DNA from: Rhizobium bangladeshense
GTDB lineage: Bacteria > Pseudomonadota > Alphaproteobacteria > Rhizobiales > Rhizobiaceae
Assembly (NCBI RefSeq): GCF_001662075.1
Contig: NZ_LYPL01000015.1
Location: 62,001-126,000 of the forward strand
Length of the DNA stretch: 64,000 nucleotides
Direction of reading: 5' to 3'
Made by a program: the position numbers and the translations under genes. Positions 43,745-51,994 of this stretch are shown piece by piece; the first letter of the stretch is position 1, and each line of letters opens with the position of its first letter. Below the pieces are notes generated by a model. The model was given only the letters and a program-made list of their open reading frames with translations, was not told the DNA's origin and made no database searches.

Positions 43745-45246
43745 GCGCCACCCATTCTCCATCAGTCATCTTCAGCGCGGCGCCGCCGACTATCGAGAAC
43801 ATCGCAGCAATTGCCCGTCGTCACGCAATTATCGAAGTATCCGCCGAGGTCGAGGTCCGGATTGCGGCCGCGCGCGCCGTCGTCGATCGCTATACGGAAA
43901 AGGATCTGCCGGTCTATGGCCTAACGACGGGACTGGGAGCAGGGGTCGATACACGACTTGCGGCGGAAGATCTGGTGGCGTTCCAGATGCGTGTGCCGCA
44001 AGCCCGCGCGGTCGGCGTCGGACAACCGCTAGCGCAGGAGACCGTGCGGGCGATGATGGCCGTCAGGGCCGCCGGCATGGCGGCGGGCGGGTCCGGCGTT
44101 TCTCCTAAAGTCTTCCACGGTCTGATTGCCGCCATCAATGCAGGTGTCCATCCTGTCGTCCCGTCACTGGGCTCGATCGGCGCGGCGGATTTGGCTCCGC
44201 TTGCCCATATGAGCCGGGGGCTTCTGGGCTTCGGCGAGATCGAGCTTGGCGGCGACGTACTGCCGGCCGCCATCGCCCTTGAAAGGGCCGGTCTGAAGCC
44301 TCTCGAATTGGCGCCGAAGGACGGGCATGCGCTTGTCGTGGCCAACAGTCTCTCCATCGGCCTCGCCTGTCTGGCGCTTGAGGATATCGAGCAGCTCTTC
44401 GACTGGTCTCTGAAGGCGATTGCCGTCAATTTCGAAGCGTTCCGGGCCAATGTCAGCGTCTTCGACGACCGCGCTCTGGCCGCGAGACCGGCCTTTGGAC
44501 AGCGCCGTGTCGCCGCTCGGTTAATGGATTTGCTTTCGGGAAGCTCCTTGCTCGCCGCCGATGCAGCAAGACGTCTCCAGGATCCTTTGAGCTACCGCTG
44601 CACGCCGCAGGTCTGGGGTGCGCTGAGGCATGCGATCGACGAGGCAAGGCAGGCGACCGAGATTGAGCTCGTCAGTTCCAGCGACAATCCTGTCGTGATC
44701 GCATCCGAGGGCGTTATTCTTTCACACGGCAATTTTGATATGACCGCCTTTGTGCTCGCCTGGGAAAGGCTGGGGCAGGCGATGGCGCATTGCGCGGCGG
44801 GCACCGCCTATCGGATCATGAAAATCATGTCGCCCGGCATGTCCGACCTCCCACGCTTCCTGACCCCAATGGGCCAGAGCCGTACCGGTTTTGCGACCGT
44901 GCAAAAGACCGTCTCGGCCATGGAAGCTGAAATCCGTCATCTGGCCATGCCGGTTTCGCTTTCGCCCTTTCCCGTCGCCGATGGCATCGAAGACCAGGCG
45001 TCGATGGCCCCGAGCGTTTTGGCAAAGACGCAGGCGATCATCGAGCGCCTGCGCTATCTGATCGCTATCGAACTGATCGCCTCGGTACAGGCCGTCGAGC
45101 TTAGAGGCGTCTCAGGCGAATTGGGCAAGGGATCGGCGCAAGCCTATGCTTTCGTACGCAACCACGTCCCGCCGCTTGAAGAGGATCGCGCGCAAGGGCC
45201 GGATTTTGCGACAATTGCCGCATTGATCGGGCCTGGCCCCCAATAA
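43741..45246 (+). CDS. Histidine/aromatic ammonia-lyase fold protein lacking the MIO triad
   Basis: 501 residues, ATG 43741, ATGA overlap with the regulator. Overall it follows HutH: VYGLTTGLGAG near residue 58, KDGHALVVANSLS with Asn202, TPQVWGALRHAIDEA, SSSDNPVV, LSHGNF and GIEDQASMAPS. The cofactor loop reads LGSIGAADLAPLAH (residues 143-156). HutH and PAL enzymes have GASGDL there, whose Ala-Ser-Gly cyclises to MIO; here Ser is gone and one residue is deleted. The active-site Tyr of QDPYSxR is Leu283 (QDPLSYR), while Tyr59, Arg286 and Glu417 remain. Ordinary MIO-dependent deamination is therefore unlikely. Ergothionase, which I recall as a MIO-free lyase of this fold that releases trimethylamine, is the best analogue. 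Confidence 0.8.
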   Translation: MSATHSPSVIFSAAPPTIENIAAIARRHAIIEVSAEVEVRIAAARAVVDRYTEKDLPVYGLTTGLGAGVDTRLAAEDLVAFQMRVPQARAVGVGQPLAQETVRAMMAVRAAGMAAGGSGVSPKVFHGLIAAINAGVHPVVPSLGSIGAADLAPLAHMSRGLLGFGEIELGGDVLPAAIALERAGLKPLELAPKDGHALVVANSLSIGLACLALEDIEQLFDWSLKAIAVNFEAFRANVSVFDDRALAARPAFGQRRVAARLMDLLSGSSLLAADAARRLQDPLSYRCTPQVWGALRHAIDEARQATEIELVSSSDNPVVIASEGVILSHGNFDMTAFVLAWERLGQAMAHCAAGTAYRIMKIMSPGMSDLPRFLTPMGQSRTGFATVQKTVSAMEAEIRHLAMPVSLSPFPVADGIEDQASMAPSVLAKTQAIIERLRYLIAIELIASVQAVELRGVSGELGKGSAQAYAFVRNHVPPLEEDRAQGPDFATIAALIGPGPQ

Positions 45247-45361
45247 GCCCGGTTCGCCACTGCCCCGGAAAGAAGGGCAGGGCGCCGACCGGTCATGCTG
45301 ACGGTTATTCTGGGGAATGCTGTCGGTTCGTTCAGTGAAAAGTCAACAAGAGGGAATGACT

Positions 45362-46249
45362 ATGAAAAATTGGACAAAGTGCATCCTTGCAGCCGGCATC
45401 ATGGCAGCCACCATGTTCCAGCCTGCAGCCGCAGAGACCATCAAGGTCGGCAGCAAGAATTTCACCGAGCAGTTTATCCTTGCCGAAATGTATGCCGCCG
45501 TTTTGGAAAATGCCGGCATCACCATCGAGCGCAAGATCAATCTCGGCGGCACGCTGATTGCTCACCAGGCATTGGTGGCCGGCGAGATCGATCTCTATCC
45601 GGAATATACCGGCACGGCGCTCGCTTCCGTCGTCAAGGGTGAGATGTCGACCGATGCCGACAAGGTCTACACGCAGGTCAAGGATTTCTACGCCAAGCAG
45701 TTCAACCTCACCTGGCTGAAGCCGAGCGGCATCAACAACGGCTACGTCATCGTTGTCCGGCAGGAAACGGCGCAAGCCAACAATCTGAAGAGCCTGTCGG
45801 ATCTCGCCAAGGTTTCCAAGACCCTGGTTTTCGGTGGCGGCGCTGAATTTCCCGACCGCGCCGATGGCCTGCCCGGCCTGAAGCGTGTCTACGACGCCGA
45901 ATTCAAGGAGTTCAAGCAGTTTGCCAAGCTTGGTCTTCGTTATGATGCGCTGGAACAAAAGGATATTGACGTCGCCAATGGTGCGGCGACTGACTGGCAG
46001 ATCGGCTCGAAGAACCTGGTGCCGCTGGCAGACGACAAGGGTCTGTTTCCGCCCTACTACGTGGCCCCCGTTGTCCGCCAGGACGTGCTGAAGGCCAATC
46101 CGAAAGTTGCCGAACTGCTGGAAGCGGTCGGCACCCATCTCGACAATGAGAAGATGCGGGTCCTCAATGCCAAGGTCGAGACCGATCACGAGGAAGCCAA
46201 GGACGTGGCGGTCGAATTCCTCAAGGAAAACGGTCTGCTGCCGAAATGA
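45362..46249 (+). CDS. Glycine betaine/quaternary-amine type ABC substrate-binding protein (OpuAC/ProX family)
   Basis: 295 residues from ATG 45362, which places AGAGGG 8 bases upstream; ATG 45356 is too close to it. Signal peptide with MAATMFQPAAAET cleavage region. The mature protein opens with IKVGSKNFTEQFILAEMYA, the hallmark of OsmF/OpuC-type binding proteins, and has GGTLIAHQALVAGEIDLYPEYTGTAL. Ligands in this family are betaines, choline and, in EgtU, ergothioneine. Its position right after the MIO-free lyase points to the operon substrate. Confidence 0.9.
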   Translation: MKNWTKCILAAGIMAATMFQPAAAETIKVGSKNFTEQFILAEMYAAVLENAGITIERKINLGGTLIAHQALVAGEIDLYPEYTGTALASVVKGEMSTDADKVYTQVKDFYAKQFNLTWLKPSGINNGYVIVVRQETAQANNLKSLSDLAKVSKTLVFGGGAEFPDRADGLPGLKRVYDAEFKEFKQFAKLGLRYDALEQKDIDVANGAATDWQIGSKNLVPLADDKGLFPPYYVAPVVRQDVLKANPKVAELLEAVGTHLDNEKMRVLNAKVETDHEEAKDVAVEFLKENGLLPK

Positions 46250-46258
46250 TTGTCACGC

Positions 46259-46286
46259 CCGCGGCCGGATATCAATCCGGCCGCGG
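46259..46286 (+). promoter_or_regulatory. Strong RNA hairpin after the binding-protein gene
   Basis: CCGCGGCCGGAT-ATCA-ATCCGGCCGCGG is a perfect 12-bp stem with a 4-base loop, beginning 10 bases after the stop. No T run follows, so it is more likely an mRNA 3'-end protector or attenuator than a full terminator. It separates the binding protein from the downstream genes of the operon. Confidence 0.6.
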
Positions 46287-46366
46287 TCTGGCGCGGTCAT
46301 CCTTCATAGGGTTTTGTTCGAAATCCTTCCGTTCATCAGCCGGGCAGGATTGTGGAGAAGCAGGAA

Positions 46367-47371
46367 ATGCAAGAAATCTGGATCGATTATCTCAACGCCC
46401 TCGATGCCAAGGCGCTGGCGCTGACGAATGATGAGATTCTCGATGCGGTGGCGAAGGCGCTGGATGCGCAGGGCAGGGGCGAAACCGTCATCGAGCCGCG
46501 TGTCCATCTTGTGCCGGAAAGCTCCGACAAAGGCCATTTCAACGTGCTTCGCGGCTATGTCAAAGCGCTGAATTATGCCGGCGTCAAAGTCGTCGGTGAC
46601 TTCGTCGACAATTACAAAGTCGACCTGCCTTCGGAGCTTGCTGTCCTCAACCTCTTCGACCCGAACACGGGCGTGCCGAAGGCCATCATCGACGCAACTG
46701 ATATCACCGACATGCGCACGGGTGCCGTGACCGCCCTCGGCGCAAAATATCTCGCCCGCAAGGACAGCAAGATTCTCGGCCATATCGGTGCCCGCGGAAC
46801 CTCTTACTGGAATGTCCGCCTTCTCGATCATCTTTTCGACTTCGATGAAATCCGCGTGCATTCGCGCCGTCCGGAAAGTCGCGATGCCTTCGCAAAGCGT
46901 CTTGAGAAGGATCTCGGCAAGAGGATCATCGTCACCAACAATTGGGAAGATTGCCTCAAGTGTGCCGATATCATGGTCGAGGCCAGCCGCCTGCCGGAAC
47001 CGGCGCCCCTGTTCAAGACCGAATGGGTGAAGAAGGGAGCCTTCGTCGTGCCCTATGGCACGATGAGCGCGCTTGAATTCGATCTCACCGATATCATGGA
47101 CAAGGTCGTCGTCGACGATTGGGGACAATGCGGCCCCGGCAAACCGTTCGGAGCGCTTCGCCGTCACGTCGATGAGGGCAAGGTGACGGCCGAGAACTTA
47201 CATGCCGAAATCGGCCAGATCGTCTGCGGCATGAAACCCGGCCGCGAGAGCGACGAGGAGACGATCCTGTTCTGGCACCGCGGCCTCAGCACGACCGACG
47301 TGGCGCTCGGTGCTGCCATGGTGGAGAAGGCCAGAGAGATGAATATCGGCCAGCGCCTGCGGTTCGCATAA
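46367..47371 (+). CDS. Ornithine cyclodeaminase/mu-crystallin family protein (variant active site)
   Basis: 334 residues from ATG 46367 with GGAGAAGCAGGA upstream. The fold is shown by GVKVVGDFVDNYK, TDMRTGAVTALGAKYLA and LGHIGARGTSYWN (altered nucleotide loop; usual GTGxQA) and VPYGTMSALEFDL in place of the usual NAxGADxP, so the catalytic Asp of ornithine cyclodeaminase is missing. From memory this branch is annotated in databases as tyramine oxidase subunit B. It may reduce or hydrolyse an imine or act on a side product. It belongs to the operon, although its step is unknown. Confidence 0.8.
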   Translation: MQEIWIDYLNALDAKALALTNDEILDAVAKALDAQGRGETVIEPRVHLVPESSDKGHFNVLRGYVKALNYAGVKVVGDFVDNYKVDLPSELAVLNLFDPNTGVPKAIIDATDITDMRTGAVTALGAKYLARKDSKILGHIGARGTSYWNVRLLDHLFDFDEIRVHSRRPESRDAFAKRLEKDLGKRIIVTNNWEDCLKCADIMVEASRLPEPAPLFKTEWVKKGAFVVPYGTMSALEFDLTDIMDKVVVDDWGQCGPGKPFGALRRHVDEGKVTAENLHAEIGQIVCGMKPGRESDEETILFWHRGLSTTDVALGAAMVEKAREMNIGQRLRFA

Positions 47372-47376
47372 TTGCC

Positions 47377-48195
47377 ATGGTGATGTCCAAGCCGATCGCC
47401 TGTTCGAGAATGTATAATCTCAGTCCGCGCATTCGCGGCCTGTGGGACACGCTGTTTGCGCTGGTCAGCGTGCATTCTGGCATCGAACTCGATATCATCG
47501 CTTATGCAGCGCCAGCCCCCCTGTCGGAATTGTGGGCGAGGCCGGACATGGGCGCGGTCTTCATGTGCGGCTATCCGTTTTCACGCATGCCTGAACGAGC
47601 AAGGCCGACTGTGCTTGCCGCACCCGTCTCGAGCGAGGCATGGTCTTGGGATCAGCCGCTCTATGCCAGCCACATACTCGTCGCCTCCACCGGTCCGGTG
47701 AACGCGGTGGCGGATCTCGCTGCGGCACGCTGGGGCTGGACCGTGCGTGATTCCCAATCGGGTTACCACGCGGTGCGCTCCTACCTCGCCGGCCGGTTTC
47801 CCGGCAAGATGAAGCAGAGCGCGACGGTTGGACCGCTGCTCAATCCTTCAGGCATCGTCGCAGCCCTCAAGGATGGCAGGATCGATGCGGGCGCGATCGA
47901 CGCTTATGCCTTTCAATTGTTGTGGATGCACGAACGCGACGAGATCGACGGTCTTCGTATTCTTGCGACGACCGATCCGCTTCCCGCGCCGCTATTGGTT
48001 GCCGCGCAGATATTGCCTGTCGACATCACCACAGCATTACAGCAAAGCCTCGTGACATTGCATGAAACGCCTGAGGGAACGGCGGTTTTGGAACGGCTCG
48101 GCCTCAGACGATTTTCGGCGGTCGCTCCGTCCGCTTACGATGTCCTGCCGCAGAGAGCCGACGACGCCGATCGCAGATTGGGGATCGCATGGTAG
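47377..48195 (+). CDS. PhnD-like substrate-binding domain protein without signal peptide
   Basis: 272 residues, ATG 47377 (ATG 47383 alternative), 5 bases after the previous gene. Fold features of phosphonate/phosphate-type binding proteins are seen: MYNLSPRIRGLWDTLF, AVFMCGYPFSR, GWTVRDSQSGYHAVRSYLA, and AALKDGRIDAGAIDAYA. No signal peptide or lipobox is visible, so it appears cytosolic, which is unusual for a binding protein. A sensory or substrate-carrying role, or a second start missed upstream, should be considered. Confidence 0.75.
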   Translation: MVMSKPIACSRMYNLSPRIRGLWDTLFALVSVHSGIELDIIAYAAPAPLSELWARPDMGAVFMCGYPFSRMPERARPTVLAAPVSSEAWSWDQPLYASHILVASTGPVNAVADLAAARWGWTVRDSQSGYHAVRSYLAGRFPGKMKQSATVGPLLNPSGIVAALKDGRIDAGAIDAYAFQLLWMHERDEIDGLRILATTDPLPAPLLVAAQILPVDITTALQQSLVTLHETPEGTAVLERLGLRRFSAVAPSAYDVLPQRADDADRRLGIAW

Positions 48196-48232
48196 ACAGG
48201 CGAACGAGCGCTCGGACGCGGAGGTCTCGACA

Positions 48233-48865
48233 ATGAAATGGGTCCCTAAACATCTCGACCGGCTACTCGAAGCGCTGTTGGAGCATCTCTATCTCGTTTT
48301 TTCCTCGGTCGGCATTGCGCTGGTGATCTCGCTGATCGTCGGGATATGGGCGGCAAGGCGGCCGCGGAGTTTTGCGGCCATCGTCATCTTCACCGGTATC
48401 CTGTTTGCGGTGCCAAGCCTGGCGCTGTTTGCGCTCCTTATTCCCATCATGGGTATCGGGGCGGCGCCCGCCATTACCGGTCTTGCCGCCTACTCGCTAA
48501 TGATCCTGATCCGCAATATCGGCATGGGCTTCCAGGCAATTCCGCGTGACATACTCGAAGCTGCCAATGGCATGGGCTACGGCACGGCACGGCGGATCTG
48601 GGAAGTCGAGCTGCCGCTGGCGATGCCTTATATCGTCGGCGGTATCCGCATCGCCATGGTGACGGTCATCGGCATCGCGACCGTTGCCGCCTATATCAAT
48701 GCCGGAGGGCTCGGCGTCATCATTTTCGAAGGTATCGACCAGCGGTTTCCTGAAAAGATCATAGCAGGCGGGCTGCTGACGTCATTTCTGGCGCTCTTTG
48801 CCGACTACTGTTTTGCATCGTTCGAAAAGCTGCTGCGTCGGCGCAGTGGAGGTAAAGCGGCATGA
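48233..48865 (+). CDS. Betaine-type ABC transporter permease (ProW-like), first
   Basis: 210 residues from ATG 48233 (GAGG upstream). Five membrane segments starting LYLVFSSVGIALVISLIVGI; EAA loop ILEAANGMGYGTARRIWEVE; NAGGLGVIIFEGI is typical of OpuCB/OpuCD and OsmW. It pairs with the next gene, which it overlaps by ATGA, as in two-permease OpuC-type systems. Confidence 0.9.
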   Translation: MKWVPKHLDRLLEALLEHLYLVFSSVGIALVISLIVGIWAARRPRSFAAIVIFTGILFAVPSLALFALLIPIMGIGAAPAITGLAAYSLMILIRNIGMGFQAIPRDILEAANGMGYGTARRIWEVELPLAMPYIVGGIRIAMVTVIGIATVAAYINAGGLGVIIFEGIDQRFPEKIIAGGLLTSFLALFADYCFASFEKLLRRRSGGKAA

Positions 48866-49497
48866 TCGTGATCGATGCATTCAGCTGGATCTTCAACAAC
48901 TCCGGCACTTTCTTCAACGCTTTCAATCGCCATCTTCTGATGTGCGTCCTATCGCTCGGCATCGCCTTCGTCATTGCCGTGCCACTCGGATTTGTCGTCG
49001 CACGGGCACCTCGCGCTGCCTTTGCCGTGGTCAATATCGCCGGCGCCCTGCGCTCCATACCGAGCCTTGCGATCCTGTCGGCGACGATGCCCTTCCTCGG
49101 CATCGGATTGTTGCCGTCGGTGATCGCCCTGATCGTCCTTGCCGTGCCGCCATTGTTGTTGAACACGATCATCGGCATCCGCGAGATCGACTCCTCGGTA
49201 ATCGATGCGGCCGACGGAATGGGCATGGGCGCCAGGCAGATGCTATGGGAGATCGAACTTCCTCTGGCCGTTCCCGCGATCCTGTCAGGCGTCAGGACGA
49301 GTGCCATCCAGGTCATCGGCGGGGCGGCACTCGCCTCCTTCATTGGCGGTGGCGGGCTTGGCGATTTCATCAATGCCGGCATTGCCATCATGAACATGCC
49401 GCGCCTTCTCGTCGGAGCGGTCCCGATAGCCCTGCTGGCGATCTTTGCGGAATTGGCGTTCGGCGCCCTGGAGCGCGTCTTCACTCAACGGCGCTAA
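48862..49497 (+). CDS. Betaine-type ABC transporter permease (ProW-like), second
   Basis: 211 residues, ATG 48862. Membrane segments begin HLLMCVLSLGIAFVIAVPLG; the EAA loop is VIDAADGMGMGARQMLWEIE, followed by FIGGGGLGDFINAG. It is the partner of the permease just upstream. Two different permeases plus one ATPase and one binding protein give an OpuC/OsmU-like importer. Confidence 0.9.
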   Translation: MIVIDAFSWIFNNSGTFFNAFNRHLLMCVLSLGIAFVIAVPLGFVVARAPRAAFAVVNIAGALRSIPSLAILSATMPFLGIGLLPSVIALIVLAVPPLLLNTIIGIREIDSSVIDAADGMGMGARQMLWEIELPLAVPAILSGVRTSAIQVIGGAALASFIGGGGLGDFINAGIAIMNMPRLLVGAVPIALLAIFAELAFGALERVFTQRR

Positions 49498-49519
49498 GCG
49501 GCCGAAAGCGGATATCAGG

Positions 49520-50461
49520 ATGATTCATCTCGACCATGTTACGAAGAATTACGACGGAAGCGGCCAGCATGCGGTCGACAATCTCGATCTCCTGATCGAA
49601 GCCGGCACGACGGTTGCCCTGATCGGTCCTTCGGGCTGCGGCAAGACCACGACCATGCGCATGATCAATCAATTGGAGACACCCACGGCGGGACGGGTGC
49701 TGGTCGATGGCAGAGATATCGCCCGGGTCGATCAGAGAGAGCTGCGCCGCAGCATCGGTTATGTCATCCAGCAGGTCGGTCTGTTTCCGCATATGTCGAT
49801 CGCACGCAATATCGCGACCGTGCCGCGGCTTCTCGGCTGGGAGAAGGCGCGCAGCGATCGCCGGGTCGACGAGCTCCTGGATCTGGTGGGACTTGATCCG
49901 GCCATCATGCGGCAGCGCCTGCCACACGAATTGTCGGGTGGGCAACGTCAGCGCGTCGGTTTCGCGCGCGCTCTCGCCGCCGACCCTGCAATCATGCTGA
50001 TGGACGAACCGTTCGGCGCGATCGATCCGATTACGCGCGTTCGGCTTCAGGACGAATTCCGGGATATTCTGAGGAAGGTGAAGAAGACTGTCGTCATCGT
50101 CACGCACGACCTCGACGAGGCCATCAAGATGGGCGATCGCATCGCGATCATGCGGGATGGCCGCCTTCTTCAATATGATAGCCCACAGGAAATTCTTGCG
50201 CGTCCCGTCAACGAATTCGTCGAGAACTTCCTCGGCCCCGACCGAGCCATAAAGAGGCTGAGCTTGATTGCCGTATCGACGATCATGACCGCGCCGGAAC
50301 CGTCCAACGGCGATGCCGAGATCGCCGCTGACGCTACGGTTCACGAAGCGTTGGCGCTCATCCTCTCCGGCGAGATGCCGGGCCTCCATGTCAGGTCAGC
50401 CGATGGGACGCTTGCGGGATATCTGTCGCGAGCCACCTTGTTGCGGGCCAATCGGCTATAG
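49520..50461 (+). CDS. Betaine-type ABC transporter ATP-binding protein (ProV/OpuCA-like)
   Basis: 313 residues from ATG 49520. Walker A GPSGCGKTT, signature LSGGQRQRVGFARAL, Walker B IMLMDEPFGAID and the H-loop TVVIVTHDLDEAIKMGD are all present. After residue 240 there is only one partial CBS-like region (ADATVHEALALILSG), not the two full CBS domains of osmoregulated ProV, so the importer is probably not osmotically gated. It completes the operon that starts at 39779. Confidence 0.9.
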   Translation: MIHLDHVTKNYDGSGQHAVDNLDLLIEAGTTVALIGPSGCGKTTTMRMINQLETPTAGRVLVDGRDIARVDQRELRRSIGYVIQQVGLFPHMSIARNIATVPRLLGWEKARSDRRVDELLDLVGLDPAIMRQRLPHELSGGQRQRVGFARALAADPAIMLMDEPFGAIDPITRVRLQDEFRDILRKVKKTVVIVTHDLDEAIKMGDRIAIMRDGRLLQYDSPQEILARPVNEFVENFLGPDRAIKRLSLIAVSTIMTAPEPSNGDAEIAADATVHEALALILSGEMPGLHVRSADGTLAGYLSRATLLRANRL

Positions 50462-50538
50462 AACAATTCCGACAAAAGTTCGCAGCGGTTTTGCTCGACG
50501 TGAACAAGACCCACTGGGGACCTGCGCCATTGTCTTTT

Positions 50539-51111
50539 CTAGGCATCTTTCGGCAGCACCGAGCGAACCCTTGCGACGAAGGCGTGGAAGTCCCGCATGA
50601 ACGTGCGCAGGAAATCGGCAGTGCTGTCGTTCGTGACCTCGCCGTCATCGGTGATCAGCCCCGGAGTGAATTGGATGTAGGCCTCTGGAGCATTCATCTG
50701 GGGAGAGTTGCAGAAACTAAGGACGCTGCGCAAATTCTGCTGGGCGACGGCTGTGCCTATCGCGCCCGGCGACGTGCCGATGACCGCCGACGGCTTGCGT
50801 GTAAACGAGTTGGTGCCGTAGGGGCGGCTCGCCCAGTCGATCGCGTTTTTCAGCCCGCCGGGTATGGACCGATTGTATTCGGGAGTGACGAACAGCACAG
50901 CGTCGACAGCCGCGATTGCGGCCTTGAATGCCTTGCCGGCCGGAGGGTAGTCGGCGTCATAGTCGTAGCTGTAGAGCGGCAGGTCCTTGAAGGATATCTC
51001 GGACATTTCAAGTTCCGGTGGGGCGAGCCGCACCAATGCCTTGGCGAGCTTGCGATTGATCGAGTCCCTGGCGAGGCTGCCGATAAGATAGCCTACTTTA
51101 TGCGTGGTCAT
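50539..51111 (-). CDS. NADPH-dependent FMN reductase family protein
   Basis: 190 residues from ATG 51111 with GGAG upstream. The flavodoxin-like signature is intact: LIGSLARDSINRKLA at the phosphate loop, PLYSYDYD, and VTPEYNRSIPGGLKNAIDW. It transfers electrons from NADPH to FMN or quinones (chromate reductase/ArsH branch). It is preceded by a nitroreductase gene in the same direction and may form a redox pair with it. Confidence 0.9.
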   Translation of the reverse strand: MTTHKVGYLIGSLARDSINRKLAKALVRLAPPELEMSEISFKDLPLYSYDYDADYPPAGKAFKAAIAAVDAVLFVTPEYNRSIPGGLKNAIDWASRPYGTNSFTRKPSAVIGTSPGAIGTAVAQQNLRSVLSFCNSPQMNAPEAYIQFTPGLITDDGEVTNDSTADFLRTFMRDFHAFVARVRSVLPKDA

Positions 51112-51195
51112 GGCGTTCTCCAGTATCCCGCATGATAAAGGACGTATCATACGCAGAATTATCGAAAGGGTCTCGCGTCCTTTGAGCGCAAACAG

Positions 51196-51861
51196 CTATT
51201 CGCCGACGAACGTGACCGTCTCGGCGAGCGGGGCACGGCCCGTACGGGCGTAACTTACCGCAGGGTCCTCGTAGCCGATCGACATGCCGCAGAAGAGGAT
51301 CAGACCGTCCGGGGGGGACAGGGCCTCCGCGACCGTCTCGCGAACCTGCGACCACGCCATTTGCGGGCAACTGTGCAGACCTTCGGCGCGAAGCAGCAGC
51401 ATGACGGTCTGCAGATACATGCCTACGTCGGCCCATTGGGGCAGGCCCAACTCACTGTCGATGTAGCAGAACAGGGCGGCGGGCGCGCCGAAACAGTTCC
51501 AGTTGGCGATCGCCGCCCGCTGGCGGGCCTCCCAGTCCTCGCGCGCAATGCCGAGCGCGCTGTAGCGCTCCTTGCCGAAGGCGGACCGGCGCTCCCCGTA
51601 AGGGGATTTCAGCGCCGTTGGGTACATCTCATACTGCCGCTTGTCCCAGTGGTCGCCATGGGCCACGCGCTCGACGGCTGTTGTCTTGAGCTCTGCCAAC
51701 GGTGCGCCGGTCATCACGTAGGTGTTCCACGGCTGGATGTTCGATCCTGACGGCGACCAGGCTGCCGCGGACAGCACACGCTCGAGCACTTCCCTCGCGA
51801 CAGGCTTGTCTTTGAATCCGCGCACCGACCGCCGGCTTGTGACTGCCTCATAGACGTCCAT
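51196..51861 (-). CDS. Nitroreductase family protein
   Basis: 221 residues, ATG 51861. TSRRSVRGFKDKPV is the FMN-binding start motif, followed by AAAWSPSGSNIQPW and ADVGMYLQTVMLLLRAEGL and a C-terminal FCGMSIGYED. An FMN enzyme that reduces nitro groups or quinones. It probably shares a transcript with the FMN reductase at 50539, which starts 85 bases downstream. Confidence 0.9.
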   Translation of the reverse strand: MDVYEAVTSRRSVRGFKDKPVAREVLERVLSAAAWSPSGSNIQPWNTYVMTGAPLAELKTTAVERVAHGDHWDKRQYEMYPTALKSPYGERRSAFGKERYSALGIAREDWEARQRAAIANWNCFGAPAALFCYIDSELGLPQWADVGMYLQTVMLLLRAEGLHSCPQMAWSQVRETVAEALSPPDGLILFCGMSIGYEDPAVSYARTGRAPLAETVTFVGE

Positions 51862-51994
51862 GATCGCCTTCTCCTGACCCTTCCCTTGCTGATGTGGTCC
51901 ATTATCTCCAATCGCAATGGAGGCGTAACCACACCCTGGTCTAGGAGGCGTACATCAAACGTTCATCAGCGACTGAGCGGCAAGAGCAACATGG

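Noticed and set aside
39779..50461. Annotation as a histidine-utilisation (hut) operon, because of the HutC repressor, HutH homologue and betaine/histidine-type importer.
   Set aside because: No urocanase, imidazolonepropionase or formiminoglutamase genes are present, the lyase lacks the MIO triad, and CoA-dependent enzymes take the place of the hut steps.
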